DNA from: Rikenellaceae bacterium
GTDB taxonomy: Bacteria; Bacteroidota; Bacteroidia; Bacteroidales; UBA932
Assembly: GCA_003513895.1 (NCBI GenBank)
Contig: DOSU01000092.1
Location: 1-14,059, forward strand
DNA length: 14,059 nucleotides
Direction: 5' to 3'
The position numbers and the translations under genes are program-made. The notes under the pieces were generated by a model. That model had not been told where the DNA came from, ran no database searches, and saw nothing but the letters and a program-made list of their open reading frames with translations. Within the stretch, counting starts at the first letter, position 1. Each line of letters starts with the position of its first letter. Shown in pieces: positions 1 through 7,196 of this stretch.

Positions 1-89
1 GCAGGTCTACGCCTTCGGCGGAAGTTGCAGGTTAGTTATTAAAATTCTTGTTGTAAACTGCATTCGCAAACACCACATTATTAAGCAGA

Positions 90-130
90 AACAGAAAATC
101 AAGAGAGTAGTACCCTCTTGATTTTCTGTT
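90..130. terminator. Perfect hairpin, possible bidirectional terminator
   Basis: The arm AACAGAAAATCAAGAG (90-105) is exactly complementary to CTCTTGATTTTCTGTT (115-130), giving a 16-bp stem with a 9-base loop. The outer half of the stem is A/T-rich, so each side supplies a T-rich right arm, but no clean T run follows. It could end transcription of a gene lying left of the window. That role is inferred; the palindrome itself is certain. Confidence 0.5.
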
Positions 131-206
131 ATGAACTGTAATTTAAGCTTTTATGAACTCAGTTTTTTAATAAAAATACAGGCCGAAAGGATTGCCGGTA
201 GTATGG

Positions 207-251
207 TTTGCCAGCCGTATGGCTATAAACAGCGGCGAAGTCGCACCACCT
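207..251 (+). repeat. Dispersed repeat core, left copy
   Basis: This 45-base stretch matches the reverse complement of 13969-14013 at 36 of 45 positions without gaps; the best shared blocks are ATGGCT, TAAAC and GAAGTCGCACCA. It sits in non-coding DNA. Similarity continues loosely on both sides, including T-rich sequence just after the core and a hairpin about 65 bases downstream (316-344), as in the other copy. It reads as translatable (a 60-codon frame from a TTG at 192), but the differences between copies fall mostly at first and second codon positions, so I treat it as a nucleotide repeat and not a peptide gene. The family is not recognised. Confidence 0.6.
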
Positions 252-315
252 ATTTTTATGCGGTTTATAACCGAGTCTAAAAGTAACAAAGCACAGCAAA
301 TCAAACACATACTAA

Positions 316-344
316 GAAGAAGCAGAGATATTCTCTGCTTCTTC
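316..344 (-). terminator. Hairpin downstream of the hydrolase gene
   Basis: GAAGAAGCAGAGA (316-328) pairs perfectly with TCTCTGCTTCTTC (332-344) around a 3-base loop. On the minus strand it lies about 95 bases beyond the stop codon of the hydrolase gene (440-1651), and the T-rich TTCTTCTTAG closes the stem, so it could terminate the ruvB-hydrolase transcript. The flank ACACATACTAAGAA (305-318) recurs exactly beside the hairpin at 13879-13915. Confidence 0.5.
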
Positions 345-439
345 CAGGCAACTAATTATTATCTAGGCGTTTAACTTTTTCCGAACAGGACAACATCAGT
401 TAGAACTACTGAGCTAATAATCACAATATCAGCAAATTG

Positions 440-1651
440 CTAGAGAAGTTCGCTGTAGCCTTCAACCAAAATCTGGGAGGCTTTTTCGTTGAGTTGTTTT
501 ATCTCATCGATGTTCAAACCATCTTTTCTCCAGCGCTCTATTGGTTCTTTAAACAACGAATAGATTGACTCTTCGCTGTTTTTTAACACCTGAAGATAGC
601 CTGTGCCATTGCTGTTGTAAATTAAAGGGAAATACATGTATTTGGGACCGTTTCCCCTTTTTAGCGAAAATGTTTTGTATTTTAATGAGAGAGCTAAATC
701 GCAGGCTTTTGCATTTTGCGAATCGCCATATTTAAGAAAAACTGAAGGCTGGTTTTCCGCTGTCTTTACCCAAAGCGGAATCGCTACACCTGCCGGAGGA
801 TATCCGAGTATTGTCCACATTGTTGTCATTTCGGGATTTTCTCCCGGCTTTACTCCCTGAATAACGATTGAAGCAACTGAAGATTTTCTCGGAATAAAGT
901 CCTGATCGATAACCCAGCCTCTTCCTTTTTCGGGAGAAAAATCAGGGTTTTTATAATCTATCCCCATTAGTGAATGATAGTATGAGCGTGAAAGATTATC
1001 GAATATCCACTGAGGTGTAATGTTCATAAAAACTGCCTGTGGAGAAAATATTTCGCTAGCTGTTTGATATCTGATATATCCCATTCCTTCGTTAAACCTA
1101 CCTGAATATGAATAGTTTGTATAAATAAGATATCCCTCTGGTGCTATTCTCTGGTCGTTTGCATCCACCTTCACATACTTTGTGTTGTTGGTTTCAAAAT
1201 AAGCAGCGCCGCCTTCGGCATCAATTACTCCAAAATTTGCTTCTACTCTTAGCGGTTTCTTATGATTTTTGAGGAATTCTTCAAACTCACTTATGTTCTT
1301 ACAAACAGACAGAGCTTCAAACATAATTTCACCCTCTTTATCCATCTCTTTAATTTTGTCGTCCTTAAGGTTGTAGGAGGCAGTATTCATAATAGAAAAT
1401 CCTGCATCATTTGTTCCCATCCAAATAATCCCGCCTTCGTCCGGACTGTTGACAAGCGCAATGAAATTGAATTTTTCTCCTTTAAAGTACTGAATCCTGT
1501 TATTATCTTCTCCTGTATCCCTGTGTTTCCATAACAGAGGTCTTCCGTCTGCTGTAATTTTTCCGGTAATAATTGCAGATGTGCATCCATTAGTCTCAGT
1601 GGAAACTATTAACGACAAAATAAGTAAAATTGAAATAAGAAATTGTCTCAT
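440..1651 (-). CDS. Exported Ntn-hydrolase, C45 / choloylglycine-hydrolase-like
   Basis: A 403-residue protein with a signal peptide (residues 1-22, hydrophobic 4-17) ending directly before Cys23-Thr-Ser. Cys-Thr followed by an ADG..L..K.RD block (Arg44, Asp45), then GTNDAG (Asn81) and YTN (Asn179), resembles the catalytic layout of cysteine Ntn-hydrolases: penicillin/bile-salt amidases (PF02275) and acyl-CoA:6-APA acyltransferases (C45). These cleave or transfer acyl groups at linear amide bonds, with the N-terminal Cys as nucleophile. Signal-peptidase cleavage at Gly22 would expose it; the -3 residue is Thr, so a lipobox is unlikely. The product probably acts in the periplasm or outside the cell. 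The substrate cannot be told from sequence: bile-salt, N-acyl amino acid or beta-lactam-type amides are all possible. The gene follows ruvB by 19 bases and probably shares its transcript. Family confidence is good; exact subfamily is uncertain. Confidence 0.8.
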   Translation of the reverse strand: MRQFLISILLILSLIVSTETNGCTSAIITGKITADGRPLLWKHRDTGEDNNRIQYFKGEKFNFIALVNSPDEGGIIWMGTNDAGFSIMNTASYNLKDDKIKEMDKEGEIMFEALSVCKNISEFEEFLKNHKKPLRVEANFGVIDAEGGAAYFETNNTKYVKVDANDQRIAPEGYLIYTNYSYSGRFNEGMGYIRYQTASEIFSPQAVFMNITPQWIFDNLSRSYYHSLMGIDYKNPDFSPEKGRGWVIDQDFIPRKSSVASIVIQGVKPGENPEMTTMWTILGYPPAGVAIPLWVKTAENQPSVFLKYGDSQNAKACDLALSLKYKTFSLKRGNGPKYMYFPLIYNSNGTGYLQVLKNSEESIYSLFKEPIERWRKDGLNIDEIKQLNEKASQILVEGYSELL

Positions 1652-1670
1652 AATTTGAATTTATTTAACG

Positions 1671-2690
1671 TCAGAATAGTGAAATATCGTCATAAGAATT
1701 TCGGGAAAGTCCCAAATGTTTGTATGCCAGGTCCGTTACTTCTCTTCCTCTTGGTGTTCTTTGCAAAAAACCCTCTTTGATAAGAAACGGCTCATAAACT
1801 TCTTCGATTGTTCCCGGGTCCTCACTCACTGCTGTTGCTATTGTACTAACTCCAACGGGACCCCCCTTAAATTTTTGAATTATGGTAGAAAGAATCTTGT
1901 TATCCATGAGATCAAGACCCCTTTTATCAATATTAAGAGCGTCAAGTGCATATTTTGTAATTTCAAGGTCAATGTTACCGTTTCCTTTAACCTGAGCAAA
2001 ATCCCTCACTCTTCGCAAAAGAGAGTTTGCAATTCTTGGCGTTCCCCTGCTTCTGCCTGCAATTTCCATTGCTGCTTCTTTTTCAATGCCAATATTTAAA
2101 ATTGCAGCACTTCTAATAATTATTTTTAGTAAAACCGATGAATCATAATATTCTAGATGGGATTGTATTCCAAAACGTGCCCTTAGAGGTGAAGTGAGCA
2201 AACCGCTTCTTGTTGTTGCACCTATAAGCGTAAAAGGATTAAGAGTTAATTGAACAGATCTTGCTCCCGGACCTTTGTCTATCATTATGTCTATACAAAA
2301 ATCTTCCATTGCAGAGTACAAATACTCCTCAACGATAGGAGAGAGCCTGTGAATTTCGTCGATAAAAAGAACATCTCCCTTCTCAAGACCGGTTAACAGA
2401 CCTGCTAAATCGCCCGGTTTATCCAAAACAGGACCGGATGTAATTTTCATATCCACACCAAGTTCGTTTGCCACTATATGCGCAAGAGTAGTTTTTCCCA
2501 AACCCGGAGGTCCGTGTAAAAGAACATGATCTAGTGCTTCGCCTCTTAGAGATGCTGCTTTTACAAAAATTTTAAGATTTTCAATTATTTTTTCCTGTCC
2601 GGAAAATTCGGCAAAGTCCTGAGGACGTATTTGCCCCTCAAAATCCCTATCTTTGCTATCCCTCTCGTCATGTGGATCAAAACTTGCCAT
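1671..2690 (-). CDS. ruvB: Holliday junction branch-migration helicase RuvB
   Basis: RuvB is the hexameric AAA+ motor that, with RuvA, drives branch migration of Holliday junctions in recombinational repair. The 339-residue product has the usual family length. Visible are the IRPQDFAEFSGQE start of the AAA+ module (residues 21-33), Walker A GPPGLGKTT (60-68, Lys66), Walker B DEIH (111-114), the sensor-1/arginine-finger stretch GATTRSGLLTSPLRARFG (157-174) and sensor 2 around RGTPRIANSLLRRVRDFA. The C-terminal winged helix contains GGPVGVSTIATAVSEDPGTI and ends with the typical RTPRGR. It begins at ATG (2688-2690), just inside the AT-rich divergent spacer, and is the first gene of a likely two-gene minus-strand unit with the downstream hydrolase. 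ruvA and ruvC are not in the window. Nothing is missing or unusual. Confidence 0.97.
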   Translation of the reverse strand: MASFDPHDERDSKDRDFEGQIRPQDFAEFSGQEKIIENLKIFVKAASLRGEALDHVLLHGPPGLGKTTLAHIVANELGVDMKITSGPVLDKPGDLAGLLTGLEKGDVLFIDEIHRLSPIVEEYLYSAMEDFCIDIMIDKGPGARSVQLTLNPFTLIGATTRSGLLTSPLRARFGIQSHLEYYDSSVLLKIIIRSAAILNIGIEKEAAMEIAGRSRGTPRIANSLLRRVRDFAQVKGNGNIDLEITKYALDALNIDKRGLDLMDNKILSTIIQKFKGGPVGVSTIATAVSEDPGTIEEVYEPFLIKEGFLQRTPRGREVTDLAYKHLGLSRNSYDDISLF

Positions 2691-2720
2691 TAATCAATTT
2701 TTTATTCTTTTTTTCTTTTA

Positions 2721-2728
2721 CAAATATA
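2721..2728 (-). promoter_or_regulatory. Promoter -7 element for ruvB
   Basis: Read on the minus strand, positions 2728 to 2721 are TATATTTG, an exact match to the Bacteroidota TAnnTTTG element. It lies about 30 bases before the ruvB ATG. I find no TTTG at the expected -33 position, so the assignment rests on the -7 element and its location. Confidence 0.5.
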
Positions 2729-3096
2729 TCTATAGTTTTTATATAAAATTTGTTTTAATTCATTGTTTGTTGATATGTTGATAAATAAACTTATCATATT
2801 TAATTAACAAATTTTTTACTTTTATTAACAAATTATCAATAATATAAATATCACCTAAATTATTTATTAGAAAAACAATACAATCAATTATCTCTCTTTT
2901 TTAACAACTGTTTATAAGTTTTGATAAAGAAGTTTTAACAATTTGAATTGTGAATAACCGGGAGATAAATAATTCAAAAAAATGCATAAAAAAATTTGGA
3001 AATAAAACCGAACATTGTATATAAAAAAAGCAGTCAAAAATGGAAATAGAATTATAAATTTTTATAAACAGAAGTTGAACTGTTTTGTAAACAATA

Positions 3097-3126
3097 TTTG
3101 TGGTAATTGTTAATAAACTATATTTG
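3097..3126 (+). promoter_or_regulatory. Bacteroidota-type promoter for mfd
   Basis: TTTG (3097-3100) and TATATTTG (3119-3126) are separated by 18 bases. This is close to the known Bacteroidota sigma-ABfr layout of TTTG, about 19 bases, TAnnTTTG. Transcription should start around 3130-3134, only a few bases before the mfd ATG at 3138. It probably drives mfd and the genes behind it. Confidence 0.7.
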
Positions 3127-3137
3127 CACCCTGTTAT

Positions 3138-6100
3138 ATGAATGAGGGTCTTGTGTTAAAAAAATTTGCAGCCCAGGAGCCTGCTAAAGAGCTTATTAAA
3201 TGGGTTGATGATTACAGGGAAAGAAAACTTTCTCTGGAAGGGCTATTTTCCAGTGCCAAGGCATTTGCCATGGCATCGTCAATAAAGAGCGGCCTCCACT
3301 TTGTTCTTTTAAACAACAGAGAAGATGCCTCTTATTGTTCCGGAGACCTTTACAGCCTTATAGATAAAGAATCTGTTTTCTTCTTTCCCGGTTCGACAAA
3401 TCACAGTGCAAAAGGAGAAAAGAAAGATCCGTCTTTTCAGGTTCAGAGGACAGCAGCGATTAAAGAAATAAACGCATACAGGGAGGGAAGCTACTCCGGC
3501 AAAAAGCTGATAGTTGTTGCCTACCCTCACTCAGTCTCTGAACTGTTGCCCGATAAAAAGAAGTTAAACTCCGGCATATTAAAGATTTCGAAGGGAGATA
3601 TGCTATCGCACGAATTTATCAAGGAAACGCTTATTGAGTATGGCTTTGAGAGAGTTGACTTTGTGGCCGAACCCGGGCAGTTTGCGTTGAGGGGCAGTCT
3701 TATAGACCTCTTTTCTTATTCCGACAACAGGCCATACAGAATTGATTTTTTTGGAGACAACATAGAAAACATCCGGATATTCGAAATTGACAACCAAAGA
3801 TCGCAGGAGGAACTTTTGACAATTGAAATATTTCCTAATATATACGAAGGCAACAAAGACGAAGAGCTCACAAATATATTTTCTTTTGCAGGGGTGCCCT
3901 CAACAATTTGGATTACCGATGTTGAATATTTCACACAGCAGATAAAAACCATTAAAGAACTGGAAAGAGATGGTTTACGGCAACTTGAGCCCGATAGTTT
4001 CATAAGAGAAATTAAGAGCTCGAAAACCATATATTTCGGGCCGGTTCCCAAATCGATCCAAACAGAAAGGACAATAAAATTTCACACGTCTCCTCAGCCG
4101 GTATTCAACAAAAACTTCGATTTGCTAGCAAGGGATATCGACAACAGAACCGAAGAGGGATTTGAAGTGTCAATTATAAGCGACAACGTAAATCAAATAG
4201 AGAGGCTCAACCAGATTTTCTCTTCAATTGAGAAGCACAGGGTAAAGTTCAACCATCTAAACTACTCTATTCACGAAGGCTTTACGGATCTTAACGCAAG
4301 ACTTTGCCTCTATACCGACCACCAGCTCTTCGAAAGATATCACAGAGTAAAAACATACAGGACAGTTGAGAAAAGCGAGCGCCTTACAATCAACGACCTG
4401 AATTCCTTTCAGATAGGCGACTATATAGTTCATATCGAACATGGAATAGGGATTTTTGGAGGGCTGGTAAAGACAACTATAAACGGAAAGCCGCAGGAGG
4501 TTGTTAAACTCATTTACAGGGACGGAGACGTTATTTTCCTCTCCATTCATGGCCTTCACAGGATATCCAGATACAAATCCAAGGATTCTGCCTCCCCAAA
4601 AGTATATAAACTGGGAACGGGAGCCTGGAACAAACTCAAAAGCCAGGCAAAATCAAAGGCAAAAGATATTGCGGCAGACCTTATTGAACTTTACGCAAAA
4701 AGAAGGGGTTCCGGAGGATTTGCATTTTCGGGCGACACATATATGCAATATGAGCTGGAGGCCTCGTTTATTTATGAAGACACTCCGGACCAGCTAAAGG
4801 CAACAACAGCAGTAAAAGACGATATGGAGCAGAGTTTCCCTATGGACAGGCTGGTTTGCGGAGATGTGGGCTTCGGAAAAACGGAAATAGCAATAAGGGC
4901 AGCATTCAAGGCGGTTGCAGACAGCAAGCAGGTTGCAATACTTGTACCTACTACAATTCTGGCTCTTCAGCACTATAAAACATTTACCAGGCGACTGAAA
5001 GATTTTCCCTGTAATATTGCCTACATAAGCAGGCTTAAAACCTCAAAAGAGATAAAAGAGACAACGGACAGGCTTAAAGAGGGCGGAGTGGACATAATCA
5101 TAGGAACACACAGGCTGCTTAACAAGGAGATAAACTTCAAGGACCTGGGTCTTTTAATAATTGACGAAGAGCAAAAGTTTGGAGTGGCAGCAAAAGAGAG
5201 ACTCAGGCAACTAAAAGCAAATGTAGACACCCTTACATTAACGGCAACGCCTATTCCCCGCACTCTTCAGTTTTCGCTTTTAGGAGCAAGGGACCTCTCC
5301 ATAATAAACACTCCTCCACCTAACAGACTCCCCGTCCAAACGGAAATAATTGACTTTAGTGAAGACATTATAAGAGACGCCATCAACTTCGAGATAGAGA
5401 GAGGGGGACAGGTGTTTTTTGTTCACAACAGAGTGGAGGACATAAGGTCAATAGAGGACATTATTCGAAAACTTTGTCCCGAGGCCAAATGTTGCGTGGG
5501 CCACGGACAGATGGAGCCGGCAGCGCTTGAAAGGGTTATTCTCGACTTCATGATGGGCGACTACGATGTTCTCATAGCAACAACAATTGTAGAAAACGGG
5601 ATAGACATTCCGAATGCAAATACCATGATAATCAATCAGGCACAAAACTTTGGCCTGAGTGACCTTCACCAGCTTAGAGGCAGGGTAGGACGCTCAAACA
5701 TAAAAGCATTCTGCTATCTTATAGTACCTTCAATGCTTGCAATAACAGACGAGGCAAGACGCAGGCTTAAGGCGATAGAGGCATTTTCGGACCTTGGGAG
5801 CGGATTCAATATTGCAATGCAAGACCTTGATATCCGCGGTGCTGGAAACATGCTGGGGTCCGAACAGAGCGGGTTTATTGCCGACATGGGATTTGAAACA
5901 TATCAGAGGATTCTCACGGAAGCAGTAAACGAACTGAGAGAGGAGAGAGGTATGGAGATTCCTGCGGAACCGGGGCAGCCGGCTAAAATATCAGATTTTG
6001 TTGCCGAATGCTCAATTGAAACCGATCTGGAAATTCTGATACCCGATGAATATATAAACATAACATCCGAAAAGATAAGACTTTACAAGGAACTCGATGC

Positions 6101-6452
6101 AGTACCGGGCGAAGCGGAGTTAAAAAACTTCCTGGATTCAATGGCAGACAGATTTGGACCATTGCCAATGCAGGTAAAAGAACTGGCAGATACAGTGCGC
6201 CTGCGATGGCTGGCGATGGAGCTGGGCTTTGAAAAAATCGTATTAAAAGAGGGTCTGCTGATTGCGTATTTTGTTACAAATCAAATGTCGGGCTTTTATA
6301 AATCTGCCGGTTTTTCAAAAATTCTCAATTACTTGCAAAATCAGTCGAAACGCTTTGAAATTAAGGAGCACAACGAAAAGCTATTTATAAAAGTAAGGAG
6401 AATCGACAGTATTGAGAAAGCTTATAAAATCTTTTTAGAGATGAAATCCTGA
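3138..6452 (+). CDS. mfd: Transcription-repair coupling factor Mfd
   Basis: Mfd displaces RNA polymerase stalled at lesions and recruits UvrA, coupling nucleotide excision repair to transcription. At 1104 residues it is full length for the family. The N-terminal UvrB-like module includes EPGQFALRGSLIDLF (178-192). The RNA-polymerase-interacting domain begins near QIGDYIVHIEHGIG (425-438). The translocase has Walker A GDVGFGKTE (575-583, Lys581), DEEQ (676-679), LTATPIPRTL (701-710) and RGRVGRS (847-853). The TRG segment contains LDIRGAGNMLGSEQSG (897-912), and the C-terminal regulatory domain follows. The ATG at 3138 leaves a very short leader after the promoter; GTG at 3153, with GAGGG just before it, is an alternative start five codons in. 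coaX follows by 12 bases. No damage is seen. Confidence 0.97.
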   Translation: MNEGLVLKKFAAQEPAKELIKWVDDYRERKLSLEGLFSSAKAFAMASSIKSGLHFVLLNNREDASYCSGDLYSLIDKESVFFFPGSTNHSAKGEKKDPSFQVQRTAAIKEINAYREGSYSGKKLIVVAYPHSVSELLPDKKKLNSGILKISKGDMLSHEFIKETLIEYGFERVDFVAEPGQFALRGSLIDLFSYSDNRPYRIDFFGDNIENIRIFEIDNQRSQEELLTIEIFPNIYEGNKDEELTNIFSFAGVPSTIWITDVEYFTQQIKTIKELERDGLRQLEPDSFIREIKSSKTIYFGPVPKSIQTERTIKFHTSPQPVFNKNFDLLARDIDNRTEEGFEVSIISDNVNQIERLNQIFSSIEKHRVKFNHLNYSIHEGFTDLNARLCLYTDHQLFERYHRVKTYRTVEKSERLTINDLNSFQIGDYIVHIEHGIGIFGGLVKTTINGKPQEVVKLIYRDGDVIFLSIHGLHRISRYKSKDSASPKVYKLGTGAWNKLKSQAKSKAKDIAADLIELYAKRRGSGGFAFSGDTYMQYELEASFIYEDTPDQLKATTAVKDDMEQSFPMDRLVCGDVGFGKTEIAIRAAFKAVADSKQVAILVPTTILALQHYKTFTRRLKDFPCNIAYISRLKTSKEIKETTDRLKEGGVDIIIGTHRLLNKEINFKDLGLLIIDEEQKFGVAAKERLRQLKANVDTLTLTATPIPRTLQFSLLGARDLSIINTPPPNRLPVQTEIIDFSEDIIRDAINFEIERGGQVFFVHNRVEDIRSIEDIIRKLCPEAKCCVGHGQMEPAALERVILDFMMGDYDVLIATTIVENGIDIPNANTMIINQAQNFGLSDLHQLRGRVGRSNIKAFCYLIVPSMLAITDEARRRLKAIEAFSDLGSGFNIAMQDLDIRGAGNMLGSEQSGFIADMGFETYQRILTEAVNELREERGMEIPAEPGQPAKISDFVAECSIETDLEILIPDEYINITSEKIRLYKELDAVPGEAELKNFLDSMADRFGPLPMQVKELADTVRLRWLAMELGFEKIVLKEGLLIAYFVTNQMSGFYKSAGFSKILNYLQNQSKRFEIKEHNEKLFIKVRRIDSIEKAYKIFLEMKS

Positions 6453-6464
6453 AAATTTATAACT

Positions 6465-7196
6465 TTGTCAATTGTGGCTAATCTCATTATCGATATAGGG
6501 AACACTGCTGTAAAAGCAGCTTTTTCACAAGGGACTGTAGTGGGAAATGTCCATAGGTACTACGGAAAAGAAGTTCTTGATTTCATACTAAGTATTGCAG
6601 CGGAGCAAAAACCGCAAATTATTGCAATTTCAACAGTAAGAAAGTTTGACGATAATTTTTACTGCAGGCTGGAGGGAGAATGTGAGAAGCTTGTTGTTTT
6701 GAATGATAAGACAGAGATTCCGCTGGTTAATAGATATAACACTCCTTCGACCTTAGGGCCGGACAGGCTTTCTTCGGCATTTGCTGCAAAAGAGCTTTTT
6801 CCGGGAAGGGATATTTTAATTTTCGATTTTGGAACGGCGCTTACAATAAATTTTGTTGCCTCTTCCGGAGAATTTCTTGGAGGAAATATTTCACTCGGGC
6901 TGAAGACAAGATATGTGGCACTAAACCTTTATACACAGCAACTTCCGCTGCTTGAAACACCTGCAGAAGTTGAGGCAATAGGGGCATCGACAAATGACGC
7001 AATTAACTCCGGCGTAGTTTTAGGTGCGATTTTTGAAGTTGAAGGTTATATAAGGCAATATCCGAATCACATACACATTTTTACGGGTGGAGATGCGATT
7101 TATTTTGCAGAAAAAATGAAAAGTCCGATATTTGTAGTTTACAATTTAGTATTGATGGGTTTGGCCCGCGTAGCTGATTATTATGAGAAAAAATAG
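6465..7196 (+). CDS. coaX: Type III pantothenate kinase CoaX
   Basis: CoaX phosphorylates pantothenate with ATP, the first step of coenzyme A synthesis, in the cytoplasm. The 243-residue product has the ASKHA-fold signature motifs: DIGNTAVKAAF (10-20), LGPDRL (97-102, pantothenate site), FDFGTALTINFV (120-131, with Asp121 and Thr124), GGNISLGL (139-146) and a C-terminal IFTGGDA. Many homologues have Pro where GGNISLG has Leu. The first start in the open frame is TTG at 6465; GTG at 6474 gives an N-terminus (VANLIIDIGNT) closer to homologues, and there is no clear ribosome site to decide. Its end overlaps the next gene by 14 bases, which suggests translational coupling. Confidence 0.93.
   Translation: MSIVANLIIDIGNTAVKAAFSQGTVVGNVHRYYGKEVLDFILSIAAEQKPQIIAISTVRKFDDNFYCRLEGECEKLVVLNDKTEIPLVNRYNTPSTLGPDRLSSAFAAKELFPGRDILIFDFGTALTINFVASSGEFLGGNISLGLKTRYVALNLYTQQLPLLETPAEVEAIGASTNDAINSGVVLGAIFEVEGYIRQYPNHIHIFTGGDAIYFAEKMKSPIFVVYNLVLMGLARVADYYEKK

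Larger units (their letters stand above)
2691..3137. other. AT-rich divergent spacer between ruvB and mfd
   Basis: A 447-base non-coding spacer, strikingly AT-rich, with no credible small ORF (ATG-started frames run only a few codons). It holds the outward promoters for ruvB and mfd. It has A7 runs at 2976-2982, 2988-2994 and 3023-3029. It also has several DnaA-box-like words: TTATTCACA on the minus strand at 2949-2957 fits TTATNCACA exactly; TTATCAACA (minus, 2776-2784), ATATCAACA (minus, 2768-2776) and TTATCAATA (plus, 2833-2841) differ from it slightly. In sequence this rich in A and T such words arise easily. No RNA gene or riboswitch is recognisable. Confidence 0.7.

Noticed and set aside
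2..118. Open frame entering from the left edge, and a short frame ending in a stop at 33-35
   Set aside because: Too short and without any recognisable motif; one runs straight through the hairpin at 90-130. It cannot be supported as a gene end without the sequence to the left.
129..159. Direct repeat TTATGAACT at 129-137 and 151-159
   Set aside because: Nine bases at a 22-base offset in low-complexity DNA; not enough for an attachment site or target duplication.
192..374. A 60-codon open frame starting at TTG in the left spacer
   Set aside because: It runs through the dispersed repeat and the 316-344 hairpin. Differences from the right-hand copy lie mainly at first and second codon positions, and the matching frame there has a stop, so protein selection is not supported.
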